NCBI GenBank assembly: GCA_905235425.1 | Contig: CAJOKY010000229.1 | Span: 1 to 6,041 of the forward strand | From: an uncultured Selenomonadaceae bacterium | GTDB taxonomy: Bacteria; Bacillota; Negativicutes; Selenomonadales; Selenomonadaceae | Length of the DNA stretch: 6,041 nt | Direction of reading: 5' to 3' | Shown here: positions 1-5,538 of the stretch, piece by piece | Layout of the letters: each line of letters opens with the position of its first letter | Position numbering within the stretch: the stretch's first letter is position 1 | Translations under genes and position numbers: made by a program | Notes under the pieces: model-generated | Seen by the model: only the letters and a program-made list of their open reading frames with translations | Database searches by the model: none | What the model was told of the DNA's origin: nothing

Positions 1-704
1 AAAGGTTTATCTAAAAAGTATTCGCGCGAAATATTTTTGACTTCGTATTCAAAATTTCCCGCCGTCAACTTTTTTTCCGTCGTAACGTCCGGCGGCAATA
101 AATGTTTCTTCGCGTCGAAGTCTTTTAAAATATTCAGCCAATATTTATGCCCCGCCTCTAAATCATCCGGCAAATTTTGAACCTGCTCCAAAATATAATC
201 TGTGTACTTTATCGGCGTATGCCTAATTTTTTTGCCTTCGTAGCGAATACCTATTTCTCGCCAAAACAAAATTGAAAATGACGCGCCGTCCATAATCGCG
301 TGATAAAAACTTGCATAACCGTAATTTCCGGCAGGAGTTTCAAAAATTTTAATGCGCCACAGCGGATTATTTATAAAGTCATACGGCGCATTTAATTTTT
401 TCAATCTAATTTGCAATTCTTCGTAAGAAATTTTTTCAACAGTCACCGGCTCAATTTCGCCGTCAAAACGCTGACAAATTTCTTTTGTTTCGGGGTGATA
501 GACAAACCTACATTTAAAAATATCATGTGCATTGAGTACCGCGTTTACTGCATCTTCCAACTTTTCCAAATCAATCGAAGGCTCGAATTTTACAAATACG
601 CTAAGATTCATCATGGTAGATTTTATTTTTTTTAAATTAGTACGTATAAGCCACCGTTGCATTGGACTCAGCGGATAAAAGCCGTTTTTTATATCTTCAA
701 TCAT
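1..704 (-). CDS. Stand-alone condensation-domain protein, paralog 2 (C-terminus cut by window edge)
   Basis: Reading the minus strand from the ATG at 704-702 gives an open frame of 234 codons with no stop before the left edge, so the gene is partial at its 3' end. The protein starts MIEDIKNGFYPLSPMQRW, the usual N-terminal entry (PLSPMQ-type) of NRPS condensation domains. At about residues 134-140 it has YHAIMDG, a form of the HHxxxDG active-site motif with the second His (H135), Asp139 and Gly140 kept and the first His replaced by Tyr. It aligns without gaps to the upstream neighbour over at least the first 150 residues (both have CRF, HPET, ICQRFD, FETP and LFWRE), so the two are tandem duplicates. 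Only 25 bases separate it from the neighbour's stop, which suggests co-transcription. A purine-rich AAGGAA lies about 12 bases before the ATG. No adenylation or carrier domain is visible. By family it may join an acyl or aminoacyl group to an acceptor; the substrate is unknown. Confidence 0.85.
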   Translation of the reverse strand, partial: MIEDIKNGFYPLSPMQRWLIRTNLKKIKSTMMNLSVFVKFEPSIDLEKLEDAVNAVLNAHDIFKCRFVYHPETKEICQRFDGEIEPVTVEKISYEELQIRLKKLNAPYDFINNPLWRIKIFETPAGNYGYASFYHAIMDGASFSILFWREIGIRYEGKKIRHTPIKYTDYILEQVQNLPDDLEAGHKYWLNILKDFDAKKHLLPPDVTTEKKLTAGNFEYEVKNISREYFLDKP

Positions 705-729
705 AATTAAAATTTTTTCCTTAAAATAT

Positions 730-2010
730 TTAATCCTCATTGAGAATTTTTAAAACAGTCTGATTTTCATTTTGAAGTTGCGTGACGATCTTATTAAAGA
801 TTTCCGCATATTTTTTCATGTTATTTTCCGTGTAAGTGCCGACATAATATTCCAGTAAAAGTGTATAAGTATCGTCGTCGATAAGACAAACTTCAATGTT
901 GAGATAATTTTCGGCAGCGTCATATTCATTATTCGGCGTTTCCACAATTTCAACCGTCGTACCGCCCAGTTTTAAACTGCTGCTTATGTCGCCTAAAGTT
1001 TTCTTCTGAAACATAAACGTTATGGTCTCATCTTCCAGACCTTCACCGTAAACTACGTCCAAACTTTTGCGATAGCCGAGACTTTTAGTCATCTTTTCAT
1101 CTAAGCCGTCCAAAAATTCAGCTACGGTACAATTTTCTTTTTCAAAATCCCAAGAAATTGGAAAATGTTCAATCATCACGCCAATTAAGCGCATTTCCTT
1201 TGTAGTCACTCTGCCGTTGTGCAACCAACTCATAACGGAGCTTTTAACGCCTGCAGATTTGGCAATGGCAAGCATTGACGCGGCAAGGAAAAAAGATGTT
1301 TCCTTACGCTTGGTGCCGGTGAAATATTCACGAGTAATGTTTTGTATATGATATTCAACTTCGCCTTTTTTCCACGTGTTAGCATTTTCAACGTCGGGCG
1401 GAATTAAATGTATTTTCGGATCTAAATATCTCAGCATTTCGCGAAAATATTTGTGACCTTCTTCAAGAAGTTCCGGCGGCGTTTGCAATTCTTCTTCAAT
1501 GTAATCAGCATACTGCAAAGGTACGCGCTTTATGACTTTGCCTTTGTAACGCGAATCTAATTCACGCCAAAATAAAATGATCATTGAAGTACCGTCCATT
1601 ACTGCGTGATAACAATCCAAGTAGAAATATTTTGCTGAAGGCGTTTCAAAAAGTCTTGCACGGTAAAACGGCTCTTTGAAAGATTTATACGGCGTAGTTA
1701 AAGTTTTGGCAACTTCTTGAAATTCTTCATCAGACATTTTTTCAATGGCCACCGGCTTAATTTCGTCGTCGAAACGCTGACAAATATCATTTGTTTCAGG
1801 ATGGAAATCAAATCGGCAACGAAAAATGTCATACGCATTGAGAATATCATTAATGGCGTCGGCAAGCCTTTGCATGTCGATTGACATATCCAATTTGAAC
1901 AGTCTGTGAATATTCATCATTGTTGACCTTGCCTTAAGAAAATTGTTGTCAACAATCCAACGTTGTATTGGACGCAGGGGATAATACACCATTTTATTTT
2001 CTTCAGTCAT
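730..2010 (-). CDS. Stand-alone condensation-domain protein, paralog 1 (complete)
   Basis: This gene encodes 426 residues, the size of a single NRPS condensation (C) domain with no attached adenylation or carrier domain. The N-terminus carries the PLRPIQRW entry motif. Residues 134-140 are YHAVMDG, an HHxxxDG site with His135 and Asp139 kept and the first His changed to Tyr. A second-lobe block around NGR...EMRLIGVMIEHFPI matches the GR...iG.....P region of C domains. The frame could begin nine bases earlier at 2019, but AGAGGAG directly abuts that ATG; it is nine bases from the ATG at 2010, so 2010 is preferred. C-domain superfamily members catalyse acyl transfer or amide/ester formation; stand-alone ones can modify lipids, sugars or peptides. 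The substrate cannot be read here. It lies between a phosphatase-like gene (84 bases upstream) and its own paralog (25 bases downstream), on the same strand. Confidence 0.88.
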   Translation of the reverse strand: MTEENKMVYYPLRPIQRWIVDNNFLKARSTMMNIHRLFKLDMSIDMQRLADAINDILNAYDIFRCRFDFHPETNDICQRFDDEIKPVAIEKMSDEEFQEVAKTLTTPYKSFKEPFYRARLFETPSAKYFYLDCYHAVMDGTSMIILFWRELDSRYKGKVIKRVPLQYADYIEEELQTPPELLEEGHKYFREMLRYLDPKIHLIPPDVENANTWKKGEVEYHIQNITREYFTGTKRKETSFFLAASMLAIAKSAGVKSSVMSWLHNGRVTTKEMRLIGVMIEHFPISWDFEKENCTVAEFLDGLDEKMTKSLGYRKSLDVVYGEGLEDETITFMFQKKTLGDISSSLKLGGTTVEIVETPNNEYDAAENYLNIEVCLIDDDTYTLLLEYYVGTYTENNMKKYAEIFNKIVTQLQNENQTVLKILNED

Positions 2011-2019
2011 AAAAACCAT

Positions 2020-2026
2020 CTCCTCT
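2020..2026 (-). promoter_or_regulatory. Ribosome binding site that decides the start of the complete condensation-domain gene
   Basis: On the minus strand AGAGGAG ends one base before an in-frame ATG at 2019 (no spacer) and nine bases before the next in-frame ATG at 2010. Normal Shine-Dalgarno spacing is about 5-10 bases, so the site serves the inner ATG and the protein should start MTEENK. Confidence 0.75.
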
Positions 2027-2040
2027 AAAATTTAATTTAC

Positions 2041-2105
2041 AAACGTAAAATATATTCAACGTCCGATAAAATTTTCCCGCCTAATCAAAATAAATTATAA
2101 AAATT
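2041..2105 (-). pseudogene. Possible short relic of a second fliB-like gene
   Basis: The segment 2059-2081 matches 3026-3048, inside the intact fliB-like gene, at 22 of 23 bases, and the similarity continues with small gaps to about 2110/3071. On the minus strand it reads NFYNLF, stop, LGGKILSDVEYILRL, stop; the intact protein has NLYNLFGGKILSDVAFNLKE at the matching place. It overlaps the last few codons of the phosphatase-like gene and fills most of the gap before the condensation genes. The most likely reading is the scrap of a lost fliB paralog or a local duplication. It is too short to exclude chance firmly, although 22 of 23 matching bases is hard to explain by AT bias alone. Confidence 0.5.
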
Positions 2106-2556
2106 TTTCACTCAACAAATTTTTACAGCCTAAAGAAATTTCCATAAAAGCTTTAAGATGTTCGCCGGTCGGTCCCGGATCGGTAACGCTGATATCTTTT
2201 CCGTCACTATCCTTGAAAAGGCGAATTTTATTTTCGGGGTCGTCTTGTGAAATTTTTTTTGTTATTTGTAAAGTTCGGTTATCCAACGCAATGATGCAAT
2301 CAAACTTTTCGTATTGTTGAATTGTAAAAGGTTTTGAAATATGCTCGTCATCAAGTGGAATATTTTGTTGTTGCAAAGTCTGTTTCGTTCTTTTGCCGAT
2401 TGGTTCAGAAAATCTGACTCTGCAACCTGCTGAATCTACAAAAATTTTGTCGGCAAGTTCGTACTTTTTAACCAAGTATTTAAAAATGTATTTTGCCATT
2501 GCGGAGCGGCATGTATTCCATTCGCAGACAAAAATTATTTTATATTGTTTGTCCAT
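2095..2556 (-). CDS. Low-molecular-weight protein-tyrosine-phosphatase family protein
   Basis: The 153-residue product has the usual size and layout of the LMW-PTP/ArsC fold. Its N-terminus carries the phosphate-binding loop VCEWNTCRS at residues 10-18, giving C-x5-R-S with nucleophile Cys11 and Arg17. Later come DSAG (41-44), FDCIIALD (85-92), the family's 'Dlil.md' strand, and VTDPGPTG (124-131), whose Asp126 would be the general acid. It would act in the cytoplasm, removing phosphate from tyrosine or an arsenate-like substrate. Odd points: the loop has Trp13 and Ala19 where the family usually has Gly and Pro (CxGNxCRSPMAE), and the residue after the catalytic DP is Gly rather than an aromatic, so specificity may differ. 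AAAGGT sits about 9 bases before the ATG. It starts 24 bases after the fliB-like stop, which suggests co-transcription. A role in controlling the neighbouring enzymes or a surface polymer is only a guess. Confidence 0.85.
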   Translation of the reverse strand: MDKQYKIIFVCEWNTCRSAMAKYIFKYLVKKYELADKIFVDSAGCRVRFSEPIGKRTKQTLQQQNIPLDDEHISKPFTIQQYEKFDCIIALDNRTLQITKKISQDDPENKIRLFKDSDGKDISVTDPGPTGEHLKAFMEISLGCKNLLSEKFL

Positions 2557-2580
2557 TTTAAATTACCTTTAAAAATTGCT

Positions 2581-3630
2581 TTATTCAAGCATAATCGCCG
2601 CAAAATTTTCAGCGTCACTTGTCTTTGCAAAATTTATAATCGCGTCCATGCCGCCGTGACTATGGTCAAGCATATCATTAACCGATATTATAAGTGCCGC
2701 CATATCGTCATCTGAAAAGCGCGTCTTGGCTATCACGGTTAAAACTATCGCAAATTCCAAAATTCTGTAGCTTGTAATAAAAATTCTGCAGTTTTGCAAT
2801 TCCCCGCCGCTGAATGCGTAGGGATAACAGCGCATAAAAAATTCATTGACAAGGTAATTTTCCAGTATGTATGAAAATCTTTCGCGTACTGCATACAAAA
2901 TATTATCTCTGCCGAAAACGTAACTTTCGCGCAGATTTTCTTTTTTGCTTTCGTCAAGATTGGCGTTATACGTCTTATTGAATATATTTACAATAGTCAG
3001 CGAATGCTCTTTCAGATTAAATGCCACGTCCGATAAAATTTTTCCGCCGAATAAATTGTATAAATTTTTCAAGCGCTGATTCAGTGTAAAATTTCTATTC
3101 TGCAAAATTTTTATCGCGTCGCTCTGCACCGATATAAAATCTTCGACATTGCTCAGGCGATTTTTAAAACCGATAACCGCGCGCGTCGTAACTTCGTTGA
3201 CTTTGGAAAAAGTTATCGGCTCATCGGCAAGCAAAATCATCTGTGCGGCAACGGGACAGGTTAAAGTCATGGACTGTTCAAAAATATTATCATCAAGCTT
3301 GTAGATAACACGAGGGAAACTTTGACAAATCGCCGTCAAAAAATTTTCACCGTGTTTTTTTTGTATACTGCAAAGCCCGTCGGTATCAAGAAATGTACAG
3401 ATGCCGTCGTCGCGCAATTTCAGCGTCATAACATCAACGCCTTCTGTAGGGTCGCGCATCCATTCAACATTTTTCAAAATATCTGCGCGGTCGGATTCGG
3501 CAAGCTCGGAAAATTTTTTGTAAGCGTCATCATCAAGCACGATTCGCCAATCGCGACAACACCTACAGCCACAAATTTTTCCGTCGCATTGAAAATCTTT
3601 TATGTAATTCGGTTGAATACACCTTGTCAT
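2581..3630 (-). CDS. fliB: FliB-like flagellin lysine-N-methylase (YkgJ-type cysteine-cluster protein)
   Basis: The 349-residue protein starts with the FliB signature: P-x-Y-x-x-x-F-x-C-x-G followed by a dense cysteine cluster (Cys15, 20, 22, 24, 25) and DW at 27-28. A second cysteine block follows: ICTFLDTDGLCSI (Cys78, Cys87), then ICQSFPR (Cys102) and LTCPVAAQ (Cys125). This order is typical of FliB proteins, which methylate surface lysines of flagellin and probably bind a metal or Fe-S cluster. The C-terminal half is helical and poorly conserved, and the whole is somewhat shorter than the enteric FliB of about 400 residues. The start is supported by GAGGT seven bases before the ATG, and a strong promoter match lies about 40 bases upstream. 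No flagellin or flagellar gene is in the window, so the true target could be another protein. It leads a run of same-strand genes (phosphatase-like, then two condensation-domain proteins). Confidence 0.82.
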   Translation of the reverse strand: MTRCIQPNYIKDFQCDGKICGCRCCRDWRIVLDDDAYKKFSELAESDRADILKNVEWMRDPTEGVDVMTLKLRDDGICTFLDTDGLCSIQKKHGENFLTAICQSFPRVIYKLDDNIFEQSMTLTCPVAAQMILLADEPITFSKVNEVTTRAVIGFKNRLSNVEDFISVQSDAIKILQNRNFTLNQRLKNLYNLFGGKILSDVAFNLKEHSLTIVNIFNKTYNANLDESKKENLRESYVFGRDNILYAVRERFSYILENYLVNEFFMRCYPYAFSGGELQNCRIFITSYRILEFAIVLTVIAKTRFSDDDMAALIISVNDMLDHSHGGMDAIINFAKTSDAENFAAIMLE

Positions 3631-3651
3631 AATTTTTACCTCAATAATTAA

Positions 3652-3954
3652 TTAGCCGCTTATGCCGGAAATTTTACGCCCATGCGCCGACGATGTCAAA
3701 ATTGTATTGGCATAGCAACGAGTTAAATTTACATAATTTGCAACGTCCGGCACGGTAACAGGCTCTTCAATATGCGAGTGTATGTAATTTATCATCTGCG
3801 TTACATATACGTTTACGTCGGCTTTCAGCATAAAATTTTTTTGCGCGGCGGCAATTATTGAAATGAATTGAAAAAGCAGTCCCCACCTGTAATAAATATC
3901 GGCGTGTTGAAAATAGATCATACTTTTTCTTTGACGCAAAGAAAAAGTAAGCAA
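3652..3954 (-). pseudogene. Truncated AraC-family transcription regulator remnant
   Basis: The frame is open for 100 residues, but only about residues 12-86 look like a regulator. YYRWGLLFQFISIIAA resembles the linker helix between the sensor and DNA-binding domains of AraC proteins. Residues 50-86, from YVTQMINYIHSHIEEP through VTVPDVANYVNLTRCY, match the first helix-turn-helix of the AraC domain. The N-terminal sugar-binding domain is absent; the first 11 codons are read from the hairpin repeat at 3921-3947. After residue 86 the homology stops and a stop codon follows, so the second helix-turn-helix is missing as well. Divergent placement next to acetyltransferase, galE and alpha-galactosidase remnants suits a former MsmR/RafR-like galactoside activator (inference). 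It cannot work as a normal regulator. Confidence 0.75.
3671..3699 (-). promoter_or_regulatory. Sigma-70-type promoter for the fliB-like gene and probably its operon
   Basis: On the minus strand a perfect -35 box TTGACA (3699-3694) is followed by exactly 17 bases and TAAAAT (3676-3671). Transcription would begin near 3663, about 33 bases before the fliB-like ATG at 3630. The boxes lie in the tail of the broken AraC-type gene, so the promoter has either been formed from or exposed by that gene's truncation. Confidence 0.65.
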
Positions 3955-4030
3955 AAAGAAACAGTTGCGCTCACTCGCGTCCTGCGAGCCCGCGCAACGG
4001 CGTCCTTGTGCGCCTCCTGCTATTGCGGCG
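3921..4030. repeat. GC-rich hairpin block, probable dispersed repeat element
   Basis: Two hairpins stand side by side. The first has a perfect 12-bp stem, TACTTTTTCTTT (3921-3932) with its complement (3938-3949), around the loop GACGC. The second pairs GTTGCGC (3964-3970) with GCGCAAC (3992-3998) and, inside, CTCGC (3974-3978) with GCGAG (3984-3988). The stretch from 3964 to about 4028 is much richer in G and C than its surroundings. It lies exactly where the leftward AraC remnant and the rightward acetyltransferase remnant both lose their 5' ends, so it looks inserted or left behind at a deletion point. Similar hairpin-plus-GC sequences occur as intergenic repeats in many bacteria (recollection, not searched). 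The outer limits are estimates. Confidence 0.6.
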
Positions 4031-4240
4031 TTTTCAAAAATTTATGAAAACTGCTACATTGAGCCGCCGTTTCATGCAAATTGGGGCGGTAAAAATATTT
4101 TATTCGGCAATAACGTCTACGCGAATTTTAATTTGACGGCGGTTGATGACGTTGGTATTATACTTAACGTTTGGCTTTGCAACGGCGTTATAATTTGTGC
4201 AGGTGTCACGATAGAAGAATTAAATTTGGAAAGGCGGTAA
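3965..4240 (+). pseudogene. Sugar O-acetyltransferase (LacA/Maa type) remnant with internal deletion
   Basis: The frame is open for 91 codons, but the first 22 come from the GC-rich repeat. Homology starts near 4031. NCYIEPPFHANWGGKNI (residues 29-45) and FGNNVYANFNLTAVDD (47-62) are the signature of hexapeptide-repeat maltose/galactoside O-acetyltransferases. NVWLCNGVIICAGVTI (68-83) then matches the later NVWIGgGviI-PGVTI block. The roughly 45-50 residues normally between these blocks, including the catalytic His of the T-x-H-P segment, are deleted, as are the N-terminal domain and the last coils. The product cannot be active. Its stop (4238-4240) lies 4 bases before the galE ATG, and the end of the frame supplies galE's ribosome binding site, so the intact ancestor was probably translationally linked to galE. 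Confidence 0.8.
4133..4161 (+). promoter_or_regulatory. Candidate promoter for galE inside the acetyltransferase remnant
   Basis: TTGACG (4133-4138), a spacer of 17 bases, then TATTAT (4156-4161) form a good sigma-70-type match. Transcription would start near 4168, giving a leader of about 77 bases before galE. It lies at the point where the acetyltransferase coding sequence has its internal deletion, so it could be a new promoter made by that deletion, or a chance match in a coding relic. Confidence 0.4.
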
Positions 4241-4244
4241 TAGC

Positions 4245-5234
4245 ATGGCAATTTTAGTATGCGGCGGCGCCGGTTATATCGGTTCGCACGCGGTTTATCA
4301 GCTTGTAAAAGCAGGTGAGGACGTTGTAATTGTTGATAACCTTCAGACGGGACATCGCAAGGCGATTAATCCTGCGGCAAAATTTTATGAAGGCGATATC
4401 CGAAATGCCGACGTTCTTGACAAAATTTTTACTGAAAATAAAATTGAGGCGGTAATTCACTTCGCGGCAAATTCACTTGTCGGTGAAAGCGTCGAAAAGC
4501 CGCTGAAGTATTTTAATAATAACGTCTACGGCATGCAGGTTTTGTTGGAGTCAATGGTTAAAAACGGCGTCGACAAAATAGTTTTCAGTTCAACTGCGGC
4601 AACGTACGGCGAACCTGAAAAAGTTCCCATTGAAGAAGACGACCGCACTTTACCTACCAATCCCTACGGTGAATCAAAGCTGATTATGGAAAGAATGATG
4701 AAATGGGTCAGCCGCGCTAACGGCGTGCGTTTTGTCAGCTTGAGATATTTCAACGCGGCAGGTGCCGTAGAAGACGGTTCAATAGGCGAGGATCATCACC
4801 CCGAATCGCATTTAATTCCGCTGATTCTGCAGGTACCTCTCGGCAAGCGCGATCACATTACCGTTTTTGGTGACGATTATCCTACGCCGGACGGAACTTG
4901 TCTGCGCGATTATATTCACGTTATCGATCTTGCCGACGCTCATATTTTGGCATTGAACTATCTGCGCGAAGGTGGCGAATCCAATATCTTCAACTTGGGC
5001 AACGGTCAAGGTTTTTCAGTGAAAGAAATGATTGTTGCCGCTGAAAAAGTCACGGGGCAGAAAATTAAAATCGAAATTGGCGCACGCCGTGCCGGTGATC
5101 CCTCGCAGTTAATAGCGTCCAGTGACAAGGCTAAAAAAATTTTGAAGTGGACGCCGAAATTTGGCAACGTTGAAAAGGTTATTGAAACGGCGTGGACGTG
5201 GCATAAAAATCACCCCAACGGCTACGAAGATTAG
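4245..5234 (+). CDS. galE: UDP-glucose 4-epimerase
   Basis: This gene encodes the 329-residue Leloir-pathway enzyme that interconverts UDP-galactose and UDP-glucose in the cytoplasm using tightly bound NAD. The Rossmann motif GGAGYIGS is at residues 7-14, with VDNLQTGH (31-38) following the second strand. HFAANSLVGESV (72-83) and the FSST segment (114-117) come next, and the catalytic pair of the short-chain dehydrogenase family is Tyr141 and Lys145 (YGESK). RYFNAAGA (167-174), HLIPLI (189-194) and CLRDYIHVIDLADAH (219-233) are characteristic of GalE. Length and all key residues are normal, so it should be functional. AAGGCGG lies 7 bases before the ATG. It is flanked by a broken acetyltransferase gene and, 5 bases after its stop, a broken alpha-galactosidase gene, so it is the only intact member of a former galactoside-use cluster. 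It probably now supplies UDP-galactose for surface polysaccharide. Confidence 0.97.
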   Translation: MAILVCGGAGYIGSHAVYQLVKAGEDVVIVDNLQTGHRKAINPAAKFYEGDIRNADVLDKIFTENKIEAVIHFAANSLVGESVEKPLKYFNNNVYGMQVLLESMVKNGVDKIVFSSTAATYGEPEKVPIEEDDRTLPTNPYGESKLIMERMMKWVSRANGVRFVSLRYFNAAGAVEDGSIGEDHHPESHLIPLILQVPLGKRDHITVFGDDYPTPDGTCLRDYIHVIDLADAHILALNYLREGGESNIFNLGNGQGFSVKEMIVAAEKVTGQKIKIEIGARRAGDPSQLIASSDKAKKILKWTPKFGNVEKVIETAWTWHKNHPNGYED

Positions 5235-5239
5235 TAGGC

Positions 5240-5447
5240 ATGATAAATTTTGAGAATCAACGCTTTCATCTGCGCAATGAATTTTTCAGCTACGTAATCG
5301 AAATTTCTCGCGGCAAGTACTTGTTGCACCGTGCTTGAAAACGGTACGAACATTTCGGAATTGAATTACAGCGCGTACAAAATTATTTTTGGCGGCGGAC
5401 AAACGTTAAAAATTGAACTGCGCGACACCTGCGGAAATTTCACCTAA
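5240..5447 (+). pseudogene. GH36 alpha-galactosidase remnant, two out-of-frame N-terminal pieces
   Basis: Five bases after the galE stop an ATG opens a frame of 32 codons, MINFENQRFHLRNEFFSYV, then IEISRGKYLLHRA and TGA at 5336. This resembles the start of GH36 alpha-galactosidases (FHL...SYv..i..gkYL.HlyfGk). The next piece is one frame over (about 5328-5444): LENGTNISELNYSAYKI, then IFGGGQTLKIELRD, like the ENGs.vtdLrY.sykI and TLeIeL.D strands that follow some 60 residues later in intact enzymes. A deletion of roughly 200 bases that shifted the frame explains this. The catalytic barrel is entirely missing, and the sequence then meets the IS-like remnant. The assignment is from memory of family strands. 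Confidence 0.65.
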
Positions 5448-5457
5448 AAGCGCCGAG

Positions 5458-5481
5458 AAGCCCCCGCCTTTAAGTGTGGGG
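5458..5481 (+). repeat. Hairpin direct repeat, copy 1
   Basis: This 24-base unit matches 5657-5680 at 19 of 24 positions in the same orientation. CCCC (5461-5464) can pair with GGGG (5478-5481) around a CTTTAAG core. It lacks a following T-run, so it is not a classical terminator. Confidence 0.6.
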
Positions 5482-5503
5482 AGGAAAGGCGCACCATATT
5501 TTC

Positions 5504-5532
5504 TTGATTGTTTATAAATCAAACTGTATAAT
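5504..5532 (+). promoter_or_regulatory. Strong sigma-70-type promoter for the structured RNA
   Basis: TTGATT (5504-5509), exactly 17 bases, then a perfect TATAAT (5527-5532). Transcription would start near 5539, which is the first base of the closing stem of the folded region that follows. TTGATT (5504-5509) and AATCAA (5517-5522) also form an inverted repeat around seven bases, overlapping the -35 box; this could be an operator or an element-end hairpin. Confidence 0.65.
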
Positions 5533-5538
5533 TTTATC

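Noticed and set aside
411..635. Plus-strand reading frame of 74 codons
   Set aside because: It is antisense to the well-supported condensation-domain paralog (704 to the left edge) and resembles no family.
2011..2094. Separate promoter for the condensation-domain genes
   Set aside because: TTGAAT and TTGATT occur on the minus strand, but no good -10 box is found at 16-18 bases, and the stretch looks like a fliB relic.
2745..2957. Minus-strand 70-codon frame inside the fliB-like gene
   Set aside because: It overlaps a conserved gene in another frame on the same strand and has no recognisable motif.
3322..3651. Plus-strand 109-codon frame opposite the fliB-like gene
   Set aside because: It covers the antisense of the conserved cysteine-cluster region, so it is a shadow frame.
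4254..4460. Minus-strand frame opposite the start of galE
   Set aside because: It is antisense to the NAD-binding domain of an intact GalE; no independent support.
4812..5009. Minus-strand frame opposite the end of galE
   Set aside because: It is antisense to conserved GalE sequence; no family resemblance.
5461..5481. Rho-independent terminator for galE or the alpha-galactosidase remnant
   Set aside because: The GC hairpin is imperfect and is followed by GAGGAAAGG rather than a T-run.
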